A DNA stretch of 49,713 nt from Chara braunii (lineage: Eukaryota; Streptophyta; Charophyceae; Charales; Characeae), in assembly GCA_003427395.1 (NCBI GenBank), contig BFEA01000166.1:1802587-1852299 (forward strand), given 5' to 3'. A program made the translations under genes and the position numbers. Of the stretch, positions 21,527-31,127 are shown in pieces (within the stretch, counting starts at the first letter, position 1; each line of letters starts with the position of its first letter). Under the pieces are notes generated by a model. It was not told the DNA's origin. It was given only the letters and a program-made list of their open reading frames with translations, and made no database searches.

Positions 21527-22220
21527 CCGCGTCGGTGCGAATACCCTTACAAGGGTATCCGCCCTGGTTTTTGCATGCGACACAAAATAAGCTTGGGTTG
21601 GAATTTAAGTGTTCCGCGTGAGGCGCGGCTGCGCCTGTGGTTTATGTTGACTGGGTGGTTGACTACACTGGAGAGTGTGTGGGCGCGCAGGTTTAAGGCG
21701 CGCGTGATTCTTTTCTGTTGTTGATTGTAACGCCGGCGCGGACGCCGGTCGTTTTGTGTTATGATAAATCTTTTGTTTTACTTTCGGTGGCCGTATACGT
21801 AGACGTAGGCTGAAGGATGGCGTAGGGCGCTTCGCGGCCCTAGACAACCGCGCCGTTTCACTTCATATGGAGTTTCAGGCTTAGTTACTACAGGCTTGGG
21901 CTTAGCCCTATAGGTTACAACATTGAAATACTACTACAGAGGTTTGGGGATCGAGGTCGGCGAGCGTCGGCGCAGGAGCAGCAGAGCGGCGCGGAGAAAA
22001 CCGAAGGGTTGAGGGCCTGGCGGGTAAGCCCCCTCTGGTTTTGTTGGTACGCACGACAATGGGGCCGACCTGCGGCACCGACGACGTGCCAACAACCCCG
22101 CTGTCCCCCGGTAGTACTAGGTTTATTTTTGTCTTATTTTTTTTCTCTTATTTTTTCCTTGTCGGTTTCTCTTTATCGCTTCCCGTTCAGGGATGTGAGA
22201 TGCCGGAGGGACGAGTGGGG

Positions 22221-22226
22221 TATATC
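22221..22226 (+). promoter_or_regulatory. TATA-like box ahead of the U6-like sequence
   Basis: TATATC starts 33 bases before the U6-like start at 22254. Plant U6 genes carry TATA near -30 together with an upstream element. The second LTR has it at 35592. The upstream element is not clearly matched; GGGATGTGAGA lies about 60 bases before the start. Confidence 0.45.
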
Positions 22227-22253
22227 ATATTTGCGGGGCATTGCCCCGGTCGA

Positions 22254-22328
22254 GTCTTTTGGGACATCTGTTAAAATTGGAATGCTACAGAAAAGATTAG
22301 CACGGTCCCCGTGCAAGGGACAGCTCAC
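22254..22328 (+). ncRNA. U6 snRNA-like sequence in 5' LTR
   Basis: It begins with a GTC...GGGAC stem-loop. It then has U6-like words in the right order: ACATCTG, AAAATTGGAA, CTACAGAAAAGATTAGCA, CCCC and GTGCAAGGGACA. The ACAGAGA box is altered to ACAGAAA, while the AGC of the catalytic triad is kept. The 3' tail of U6 and a T-run terminator are not recognised. It is either a retroposed U6 fragment captured by the LTR or a U6-derived promoter/RNA unit. Function in splicing is unlikely given the changes. Confidence 0.8.
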
Positions 22329-22599
22329 TGTAACCCGGGGCTGTACGCAGCTCCGCCGTGCAGAAGTGAAGTCGGGCGTCCGTTGGAGCGGCGCTAGCGA
22401 AAAGGGAGATCAGTGGCACCTCCCAAGGCAGCGGAACGACGGGAAAGCAACGGAGATTGGGCAATAGGAGTAAGTCATCGGAGTTGCCAAATGCTAGCAC
22501 AGCGGTGGAGAGTGAGGCAGATAACGAGTGAGGCAGGGCGCATCTAAGCAGGGGAACGACGAGCTGGTAGCTCAACAGTGTCGGACCACGCCGTGAAAG

Positions 22600-22835
22600 G
22601 TTGTGCAGCGGGCGGACGAACCCGGACGCAAAGCGGCGTCGGGTGCATGCCGCGTAGCATACCGCTGTGCAACAAGTGAAGGTGGGGCGACGGGCGCGTA
22701 GAGGGAGCGGAGTGTCAGGCGCCAAGCGTAGTAAGACACACAGCGGAGTACAGCAGGGCGACGGGCNCTAAGGCGGGGGNGNNGTGAGCCAACGAAAGGG
22801 AGGACNAACCTGGCGCGGATTCGCGCCGGGTGCAT
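22600..22835. repeat. GC-rich hairpins following the U6-like unit
   Basis: Two related hairpins end in GGGTGCAT. One is near 22620-22648 (ACCCGGACGC against GCGTCGGGT, one bulge). The other is ACCTGGCGCG (22808-22817) with CGCGCCGGGT (22822-22831), ten pairs including one wobble. Ambiguous bases occur at 22767-22916. Confidence 0.6.
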
Positions 22836-23099
22836 TCGGCATGTGGAGGCCGGAGATGGNTGAATGGTGAGGCNAANAGAGAAAGAGGAGGGGCNGGCGC
22901 TGAAGCAGCTGGCCGNGCGGCACACAGCGGAGCAGAGCCGGGCGGTAGTACGAGGTGCAGAGGTGGTAGGGGAAATGAGTGAACCTCGACGCTAGACTGC
23001 GCCAGGTACAGTTGGACTAAGGATGGTGGAGGCGAGTCGAGCGCAGCCGGTATGGCTTAGCTCTCTCGATCCGTGAGGGAGTCGGGGGGGGGGTAAGAG

Positions 23100-23640
23100 G
23101 CGATCCCGGGGTTTGGCCCCGGGCAAACCCGACTGTGATGGCAAATTAGGGAGAGAGTTAGTACAAACGGAGATTAGTAGAGAAAGCGCTACGGAAGCTA
23201 TGGCGGAGGGAGCAGAAGACGGGAGTGAAAACCTCGTATTTCGCTCGATCCTTGATGGATTCGAGCGAAGTAGGTTGCAAACTTGGGGTTTCGCCCCGGG
23301 GCGACTTGCATGACAGGGTTAGTTTTGGAGTTAGTAGTGTAGGAACAGATGTAGAGATGAAAGAGGTTGCGCGGGCTATGGAGGGAGCAAGCAAAGAGAA
23401 AGGAGGGAACGAAGGATTAAGATCTCACTCGATTCATAATGGAATCGAGCGAGTTAGAGTGTTAGTTGGGGGTTTTTGATAGGGCGAGTTCATCACTGTA
23501 GTCAGAACGAAAAGATAGTTAGTATAGAAGGAGTTAGTAAGGAGAGTAGCTGCGCGGGAGATGGTGAAACGAAAAGGAAGGTGAGAAGAGAATGTCGATC
23601 TCACCCATTTCTGGATGAAAACGGGCAAGGAAAGATTCAT
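23100..23640. repeat. three tandem ~190-bp units each ending in a stem-loop
   Basis: Units share GAGTTAGTA...GGAG...GAGA...GAAA text and finish in a hairpin whose stem sequence differs. TTCGCTCGATCC pairs with GGATTCGAGCGAA (23240-23269). CTCACTCGATTC pairs with GAATCGAGCGAG (23424-23453, one mismatch). CCCATTT faces AAACGGG near 23606-23627; the same place in the 3' LTR reads CCCGTTT/AAACGGG, fully paired. Confidence 0.65.
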
Positions 23641-23848
23641 TTCTTGGGTTTTGTCTGGCTGCGAAGTAGATTACGAGGTTAGTTTTGAGTTTTAGTTATA
23701 AGTATTTGAGATATAACAGAAAGGGACTGCGCCTACTGGAGGTAAGATTTGAATTGAAGAGTGTATCCGCCGATACGTCTAACAGGGAGAATCTGGGCGG
23801 GATAGTAGGCCGGATGCATTAAGGACTAAGGCGCAATAGTGCATGCAC

Positions 23849-23943
<95 letters not shown>

Positions 23944-24530
23944 AAAAAAGGTACTTACCAGCGAAGGCAGGCGGTGCGATGCGAGCGGAAAGTCGAATGG
24001 CGATAGTGGCAAGTTGGCGGATGCATCTTCCCACGATCAGAGGGAAGATGTATTCTCACAACAGCACCGCACTGATTAAGCAACGAGTAAGTACCTGCGC
24101 CGAACAAGAGAGGAAGGGATTGAGGGATGCTTCGTAAAAAGAGGAAAGATAATATACTTACCTGTATGAGAGTGACAGTCCAGTTGACTGCCGAGCCCTG
24201 TTGCGCCACGAGGGAGTGCACGAACGTGGTCGACGTGATGACATCGTACGTTCGTATGTGAAGAAAGAGAGATAGATCAGGAGGAGGAACGGGGTAGCGG
24301 AGAAAGAAAGAGCTTACCTGGAGTTCGCGAGTTCTCAGGATTCCTTGCTTGTCTCTCAACCCGGATGTATGTGACCAGGATCGTGGTCATAAGCGTGGAA
24401 GGACTAGTGGGAAAGGAGACAGAGATGAACGAGATCCGAAGAACGGAAAACTAAGAAGGAGTGGAGCTACGTACCTGGTCGAAGGTGAGTGGAGCTGCAG
24501 GGTACAAGGCTGTGTAGGTTTCCATATTCT
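23849..24530 (-). other. antisense exon-intron-like series in 5' LTR
   Basis: On the minus strand, four strong 5' splice-site matches occur: CAG|GTACGT (intron start 24474), CAG|GTAAGC (24317), CAG|GTAAGT (24161) and CTG|GTAAGT (23958). Two good acceptors follow pyrimidine tracts, one at 24095 (TGTTCGGCGCAG) and one at 23849 (GTGTAG, behind the CT/GT microsatellite). Introns of about 67 and 110 bases result. Open stretches include METYTALYPAAPLTF and HSLVAQQGSAVNWTVTLIQ. The same sites exist in the 3' LTR. No complete spliced frame could be established. Confidence 0.4.
23851..23942. repeat. (CA)n(GA)n microsatellite in 5' LTR
   Basis: About 74 bases of CA are followed by GA. In the 3' LTR the same site (37225-37516) is mostly GA and contains an assembly gap (37316-37431), so the tract has changed greatly between the LTRs. 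Confidence 0.95.
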
Positions 24531-25607
24531 AGTAAGGGAGGCACCGAGGTGGGATGAATTAGGTGTGGCAGTCAGACAGGTATACTGGCGGGAATGACGA
24601 CAGTTGGTTTGACTATGAGGGTGTGGGACTGTAGGAATACAGCCTGCCGTTTCGAGGAAGTATTTACGGCGGTCTGCCTACAGCGGAGTCATTCAGTCGG
24701 GCAAGTTGACTGCTGCAAATCACTCATTCCACAGATTCGGGCCTATTTCTGAGGGACCGGTGACCAGTGCAGCGGGCAATGAGGAGGCACGAGTAAGAGA
24801 AAAGGGGAAAGAAACCGCAGGTTACATAGTGGGCAACGACCTGCGCCCTTAAGTCTTCGTCATTGTGTTGCAGATTGCAGGCCGCTTAGATGGTTGAACA
24901 ACGACATCTGAAGATGCGATACCGACAAACTGATATTGTGCGTCTGCTTGAGTATGACGGCGGTGCATGGTGATTGTGATTGCTAAGGGGGAGTAATCAG
25001 GCGGAGAGGGGGGGTTAGTGCTGCGAACTGAGAGGTCGTCAGGGGGGTCGACGTCGACAGTATGACCGAAGTTTGACCAAGCTGTTGTTACTTCGCCATC
25101 ATTGAGGGGCCCTCAGGCGACTGAAGGTTACAAGACCCTCTCCAGGGAGGTTGAGAGCACCCCTCTTGAATATGAGAGTCTCTAACCTTCTTTTTCTGCC
25201 CTTCTAAGTCTCAGTCTAGTCCCTGTTCTGAAAGGAAGGTGGCAGGTGGGATTGCAACCCGTAGGTCCGCGTCAAGACTCTGTAGGGAGTCCACCCACCG
25301 ATTGCGGGAGCCCTGCCAGTACTCAGGAGGAGTTCTGGAGGCAGGGAATCGTCAGGTAAACCATTTCCATTTGTACAACCTACTACCACCCATATTTTGC
25401 CTATCTCCCTGTAATATGACTGATGTATGCATGAGATTGTCCCTATGGTTTTTGTTTTTCCTTTAGGACCCAATCAGACTGAATGGAAGGAATGTGTGAA
25501 AATGAAGTTTAAGTTTCTATTTTGTTTTGACTGAAAGCAGACTAAGGTATGAATTGGGGCAAGGTGGGAGGAAGGCAGTTTTGCATGCGTTTGGAAGGGT
25601 CAACCAA

Positions 25608-26294
25608 AGCTTGGGCATTGTTTCTACTGTGAATGGCTCACGGCTATGTTTATTTGACTGTTTTCTGAAGGACCAGACATTGTTTCTACTGTGAATGGCC
25701 TGGTTGCTATGCTTATCTAGTTGTTTTCTGAAGGACCAGACATTGTTTCTACTCTGAATGGCCTGTTTACTCTAGTTAACTCTGGAGGTTTGCCTGATTG
25801 AAGGGGTTTAAGTTCTTGTTTTATTCTGAGGAAGAATTTCTGGTATAAGGCTAAGCATTGTATCTATTGTGAATGGTTTAGCCTGAAAACCACGCACGTG
25901 AACTAAACTAAGTATAAAGGAAAGTACTTTATGTATATTTGCATGAGAACTGGCAGTTGGACATAGTTTCTACTGTGAATGACCCAGCGTTAAGTCATAT
26001 CGTTAAGAAGAAAAAGAAAAAAATACAAAGCATAAATGGAAATAGTCCGGGCAAGCTGAACATTGTTTCAACTGTGAATGGTTCAGTCCCCTGCCCATAT
26101 TTGCCTTTTTCTTTGACAACAAAGTCAGAGAAATACTAAACTTTGGATATTAAACAGCTCAGGGTGATTAGGCATTGTTTCCATGGTGAATGGCCTAGTC
26201 ATCTGCCCAAAAGAAGAGAGAAGTAGTTGTGCAGCCTGTTCGTGTATATCATAAAGCCAAGTTGGGCATTGTTTCCATGGCGAATGGTCCAGCT
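25608..26294 (+). repeat. array of eight CATTG...TGAATG hairpins (5' LTR)
   Basis: Eight stem-loops share inner stem CATT/AATG, loop about GTTTCTACTGTG and a one- or two-base bulge after AATG. Outer stems differ but pair. Spans: 25608-25645, 25672-25704, 25735-25767, 25849-25883, 25956-25988, 26056-26086, 26166-26200, 26260-26294. For example, GGCTAAG pairs with TTTAGCC, CTGAA with TTCAG, GATTAGG with CCTAGTC. The third is weak. Spacing is 31-114 bases, so it is not a simple satellite. Confidence 0.85.
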
Positions 26295-26559
26295 CTATGT
26301 CTTATGTAAAATGGGTATAAGGATCTAAGAAGTTAGAAGGTTCATAAACTATCTTATGGAAAGAACTTGGGATGGTGAGAGTACTTACCTTTGTGGTTTG
26401 TTTTGCATGTGACTGAGTGAGATGGCTAGTTTGTTTGGGTTTCAGTATTATAGGTAGTCGCTTTAGTTGCTCGCCACATGCTAGAGTTATAGGAGTTAGT
26501 GTCAATTCCTGCATTTTCTGAGCTAAGTTTTTTTTACTTAGATCAATTCTTGCATTTTC

Positions 26560-27135
26560 AGGGATTATTTTTTTATACTTGGCTTTGTATAAATCTTGAC
26601 AAGCTACTTTCTCTACGGGAAGCGCTGCCGAAATTTCTACAAATCCAAGGAGTTAGTCAATTTTTGACTTATCAAAGTTCAACTTGTCTTTTCTTTACAT
26701 CTGACCTAGTAAAAATCTGAAAAATTTTCTTTTCTAAAGAGAGTGCTGCCCAAATTTTTGTTAATTCAGAGAGTTAGATAAATTTGGACTTTGAGAAGTC
26801 AAAGTTATTCTTAAAATCTGGACTTAGCTTTGTATGAATTTTGAAAAAACACTTTTCTAAAGGGAGTGCTGTCGAAATTTCTGCAAAACTAAGGAGTAGG
26901 TTAAATCTGGTCTAAAATTGAACTCAAATTTTCTTTTGGTTTCATACCTGACTTAGAATAAATCTGAGAAGTCTCCCTTTCAAAGGGGAGTGCTGCCCAA
27001 ATTTTTTCTAATTCAGGGAATTAAACAAAATTTGACTTTCCAGAGTCAGAGATTATTTCTGTTTTCCATACTTAAGCCTTTATAAATTCTGGAAAATGCA
27101 CTTTCCCTACGGGAAGCGCTGCCGAAATTTTCTTA
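26560..27135 (+). repeat. five tandem ~124-bp units with GTGCTGCCGAAATTT hairpins (5' LTR)
   Basis: GCTGCC cores fall near 26624, 26744, 26868, 26992 and 27118. Each unit forms a long hairpin. An AAATCTG-like arm pairs with a CCAAATTT or CCGAAATTT arm around an inner stem such as TTCCC/GGGAA or CTCCCTTT/AAAGGGGAG. A C-A mismatch recurs in the outer stem of most units. A second small hairpin (GACTT...AAGTC) lies between cores. Confidence 0.8.
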
Positions 27136-28913
27136 GTTTAGAGGAGATAGATTATATTTGGACAGGTGGCGATTCTGGCGATCCACCCTGAATGGGGGAG
27201 ATTCTGCCATGAGTCTATCTTTTTTTTTGCACTTGCTTAGAGGTAAGCTTAGATATAATTAACTAGGATGATTCTTCAGTGAGATCGTGATGTGGGGATT
27301 ATTCTCCATGGACTTATAGGTTTAGCTTGGGACATTGACCTGTCATGTGTTACAGGTCCTCTTGATCGTTTGGTTCAAGTTCAGGACTAGATTCAGCTTG
27401 ATCCCTTGATGGTCATCTTCTGTTATCACTGATAACAAGTCGGTTGCCGATTCGTCGGCTTACGATTCAACTCCAATTCACTCCTGCCACTCAATCTAAA
27501 GGCTTTAGCCCTGTGGTTTATCTGGTTTGTTGTGTTTTTACCCGGACTTTATTGAATGACCATTTGATAAAGATACTGAGTATTTTTATTGCGGGGAGGT
27601 TACGGTGAGGTTGATGTTTGCATGGCTAAAGCAAGGGGTGGGAGAGCAGAGAATGGTTGAAGTTGACCTCGTGTAGCGCATGGACTTTCTGGTTGAATCT
27701 TTGATGTGATTGCAGGTATGCTTGGTGATTCGGACTTGGGATTTGACTGCCTGTGCTCACATACATACATATATGGTTGAAAGGAGCCACATTCTGACTG
27801 TGAGAAGTAATCGTCCTATAAAATTAACCCTTATATATTTTAAGTGCCCTGAGTGTTTGATAGGCCACTGTGATTGTGCGCAAGGGTTAACCAGATTGTG
27901 TCCTGAGAGAAAAGGGGAATTCCTTTTTTACCTTTCCCTTTTAAAGTTTTTATAGTTGGACATTGTAGTCCGTGGCAGCCGTCAAAATCAAACCCCTTAA
28001 CTTCAGTCTGTGCCCGGAGTGGAACTCATCTTCAGGGCAGTAAGAAACGACTGTCACCACAGGTATGGACCTGTGTACCACCCACTGTACACAGAGTGCA
28101 GAAGAGGGTGTGTGGTCTTCAACTGCGCTTAACGGTTGTCGAGTGTCGAGAGATTAACCCTCAAGGAGCGTGTCAGCTGACACTTGAGTGTCGAATGCGA
28201 CCTTCAAGATTAACTTGGACCGCGTAAGTATGGGTACTACATAGTACGCCATCATTGCGACCGCTTGCGTACGCTTGCATTGCGAGTCGATATGAGTTAG
28301 CCCTGCGTCCGCGCGGTTTTATATTAAGTCTTGCGCGCGACGCCTATTTGATTTCCGCATTGGAAAGCTATGGGTTGGCTACCGAGGGGTTAGGAGCGTT
28401 CTCGCGTTGTTTGTGTTGTGTCGTTTCGTATATGTGTTGTTTCGTGTGTATGTGTGTTTGTAAAGTGGAGTGCGCGTGGTGTGTGGGATGTGTCCTGGTC
28501 GACCGACGACGAGCCGCGCTTAGGACTTCAGGCCCCCAAGATGTCGGCTCGTGTGCGGGTTTGATAGAGGCGTACTACCGCGCTACCCCCTATGCTATAG
28601 CGAACGAGAAACGCCCTCGGCTGGTCCACCTCTGGGATTGCAACTGATTAGCTTTCGTACTGTGGACTGGTAGCTCGGCGGGGATACGCCCACCGAAGGT
28701 GACAGCTCCCGTAAGGTGGAGGTAAGACGTGCCTCGCGCAGGCCCTATCATGTCGTTGGGGCTCGTGAGAGGTATGCCTGACGCACTCGGCCGGAGCGTC
28801 TTGTGGAAGCTCCATGTATATTGCGACGAAGGATTTTATCCAACTTTTGCGTGACGCAGCTGGGAGGGTCCCGCGCTGCCCTGATGAGGTGTCGGACCGA
28901 TGCGCTCGACAGT

Positions 28914-28926
28914 TGGCGCCGTTGCC
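28914..28926 (+). promoter_or_regulatory. inner element primer-binding site (tRNA-Asp type)
   Basis: TGGCGCCGTTGCC is complementary to the 3' end of plant tRNA-Asp and starts two bases after the LTR end CGACA. It fixes the 5' LTR end and the plus orientation. Confidence 0.9.
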
Positions 28927-30211
28927 TGGAATAACGGTTGTGTACCGTTGTCCCTGGTGGGACGACATCCGGGTATTGGAAGTGAGAAAATAAGCAAATG
29001 AGAAGTTTTCGTTAAGACTATATAAGTGATCAGTTGATATCTCGATTATTGATCGGAAGTGCCGTAGAATTGAGAGATCCTTAAAAATCGGGTCTAGATT
29101 TGAGGCAGGTTGATGATTCAGGCGAAGTGACCAATTCTGCCTTTTTGACTGGCCTGGACAGTATGGTTGGTAGCGGACAGTGTTGGATAAAAAGCGTGAA
29201 GTGAGGGTTGGTTAGGCGGTGTGGTTTTGATTGACGTAACCTGATTTGGATTAATGCGGTATGAGTGACTCGAGGGTGATAAGTGTTTTGATTCTGCGTT
29301 CATTGACTTTGACTAGCGTGAGGATATTAGGGATTGGTAACCCTTCTGATTCGATAATTGGCAGGCCTGGGCGGTGCTTTGCGTACTTGGTGTGGCTAAG
29401 GTTAAGCATGGCTATTGTGAGAGTTAGCCCTATGAGGTACCCTTTTGGTCGCCATAAGAGTCGCCTGAGTAATTGGGAAAGCCTAGTAATACGGTTGCCT
29501 TAGAATGGAGCTAAGGATGAGTGAGAGAATGTTCCTCTACCAAGAGTGAAGGTATAGACCCTCTCCTAGGTGCCAGGTTAGAAATCTTCTGTGCGCTTTG
29601 AGGAGAAGTAGGCTAAGGCCAGTTGAAGGATATTATGTGCATGGAATTAGATGTTTGAGTCTAGATTTTAAGCGGTTGTTCTGCTGCGGGATGTAGCGAG
29701 TCAGGGTAATGTCTTCTTTACGTGGAGGACATCTAACCCTAGAGGGAGTTGGAGTAGCAATGGAAGAGTCAACACTTAGACTATTTTTGCTTGCCCCTAA
29801 GAGAGCGGTGGGTAGTAATTGATGTTAGACCTTCGCCTGAACCCTTCTAGGTGCGACCATCCATTTAGGAAGCTAAAAGACTTGAGACCTTTTCGTTTGA
29901 GGGTGTTACTTTGAGTTGTATATTGGACTCACCTATGGATGTCAGACCTTGTAAAGCCTAGGTTAGGTCTAAGTGTGTGAAGTTATAGGGTTAAGTAGAT
30001 ATCCCTTTTAGGAGCATTTCGTATGGGTTATTTTATTGGGGTTATGCTTGGGATCTTATCAGTCTGTCCAGTACTTGGCTCATGGTTGACCATTTAGCTT
30101 GTACGTTTGGGTCGCCCCTCCAAGAGAAGTAAGGATTGTCAGTTTAATAACGAAAGGCGTATGCTGGATGTTTGTCTGTGATGGGCAGAACCAAAGTAAG
30201 GGCAACTCAGG
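28927..30211 (+). other. inner element leader, no gene seen
   Basis: There is no coding-like ORF on either strand. The sequence is of ordinary complexity and not repeated elsewhere in the window. Confidence 0.6.
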
Positions 30212-30886
30212 ATGCCTTATGCACGGGAAGACCCGCGTATGCTCGGGCCAATTGAGAAAGAGGGAGGGCTCGAGGTGTCTTTACCCAGACGGGTCAGAGA
30301 AGGAGAGTATATTTCTTCATGGTGGGGTATGATGATGGACATGGACATCTTTGTCTGGATGGAGTCTGGGTTCGATGATGAGCGAGAATGTGCAATTGTA
30401 GGGGTGACCCTATATGCCTCAGCCGCCTTTTGGGTCGAGCATAGGATAAAATTGGCACTGGGGCATGAAAGCCTGCTTGCTAAGCCTTTGAGGGTAGCCG
30501 AGGCAGCTGCAACAAAGTGGGCGAGGGAGGTGTCCCGCGACAGAGAAGAGCGAGTACTAACCCGTGTAGAGGTCAAGTGTTCTGGAGAGTTCGCGCTTCC
30601 ATCTGCTCCACTGCGAGTTACCCTGTCTAACTTCCTCATAGAGAAGAGCTTTGGTGGGTTAGCAAGGGTGGAAGCAACAGTTGAAGCTGCTCTGAGGATG
30701 CGAGATTGGGAGTATGGGCGTTACACATGTGAACTGATATATGGTCTATACCTAGACTTGAGATTTCTGCCCTCTAGTCAGTGGCTCAGGAACACGGCCA
30801 ATACACTGGACGTATACGCCTCGTCTCATGATCCGAATGAGGGAAATGTAGACTGGGAGGAGATTCGGGCAATAGTAGGCCGATAG
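30212..30886 (+). CDS. hypothetical protein upstream of gag-like ORF (inner element)
   Basis: These 224 residues have balanced composition and no recognised domain. The middle is helical-looking (KPLRVAEAAATKWAREVSRDREERVLTRVEVK) and the C-terminal part contains ALRMRDWEYGRYTCELIYGL. It could be the N-terminal part of a split gag or a separate ORF. The first Met is used; an internal Met cluster (residues 40-45) could also start it. It ends 240 bases before the gag-like ORF, in a different frame. Confidence 0.5.
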   Translation: MPYAREDPRMLGPIEKEGGLEVSLPRRVREGEYISSWWGMMMDMDIFVWMESGFDDERECAIVGVTLYASAAFWVEHRIKLALGHESLLAKPLRVAEAAATKWAREVSRDREERVLTRVEVKCSGEFALPSAPLRVTLSNFLIEKSFGGLARVEATVEAALRMRDWEYGRYTCELIYGLYLDLRFLPSSQWLRNTANTLDVYASSHDPNEGNVDWEEIRAIVGR

Positions 30887-31127
30887 GGGGTGTCATCCCC
30901 TTCTAACTAAATGTGTTTCTTTGACTTGGCTATGGTCATCTCTTTACCCATTACCGTAGTTGTAAAGGTAAGCGTCGGGGTAGCTAAGAATTAAGGCCTG
31001 ACTGCATTAGTAAAAGGGAAGATGGCGGGGTGCAAGTGTTAGCAGTTTGTCTTTGTCTGCCTGAGCTCACTTAAGCCACTCTTGGTGATCTATTGCCCGC
31101 TATGCGTGTCAGACTGCTGTCAGCATC

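Larger units (their letters stand above)
21530..28911 (+). repeat. inner element 5' LTR (~7.4 kb)
   Basis: It is collinear with 34900-42482. Ten bases from its end an 8-bp palindrome (ATACCCTT/AAGGGTAT, 21541-21558) occurs, also in the 3' LTR. In order it holds a U6 snRNA-like unit, GC-rich hairpins, three tandem hairpin units (23100-23640), CA/GA microsatellites, an antisense splice-like series, two further hairpin arrays, and a C-terminal part with a weak ORF (28255-28647) of uncertain meaning. The stretches 21560-22200, 24600-25600 and 27150-28250 hold nothing else I can name. Confidence 0.92.

Noticed and set aside
25608-27135. CRISPR-like array
   Set aside because: Repeats and spacers vary in length, the repeats are hairpins with different stems, and the context is a eukaryotic LTR.
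28255-28647. ORF near the 3' end of the giant LTR
   Set aside because: It is open in both LTRs but low-complexity Cys/Val-rich in the middle, and the LTRs are too similar for conservation to mean selection.
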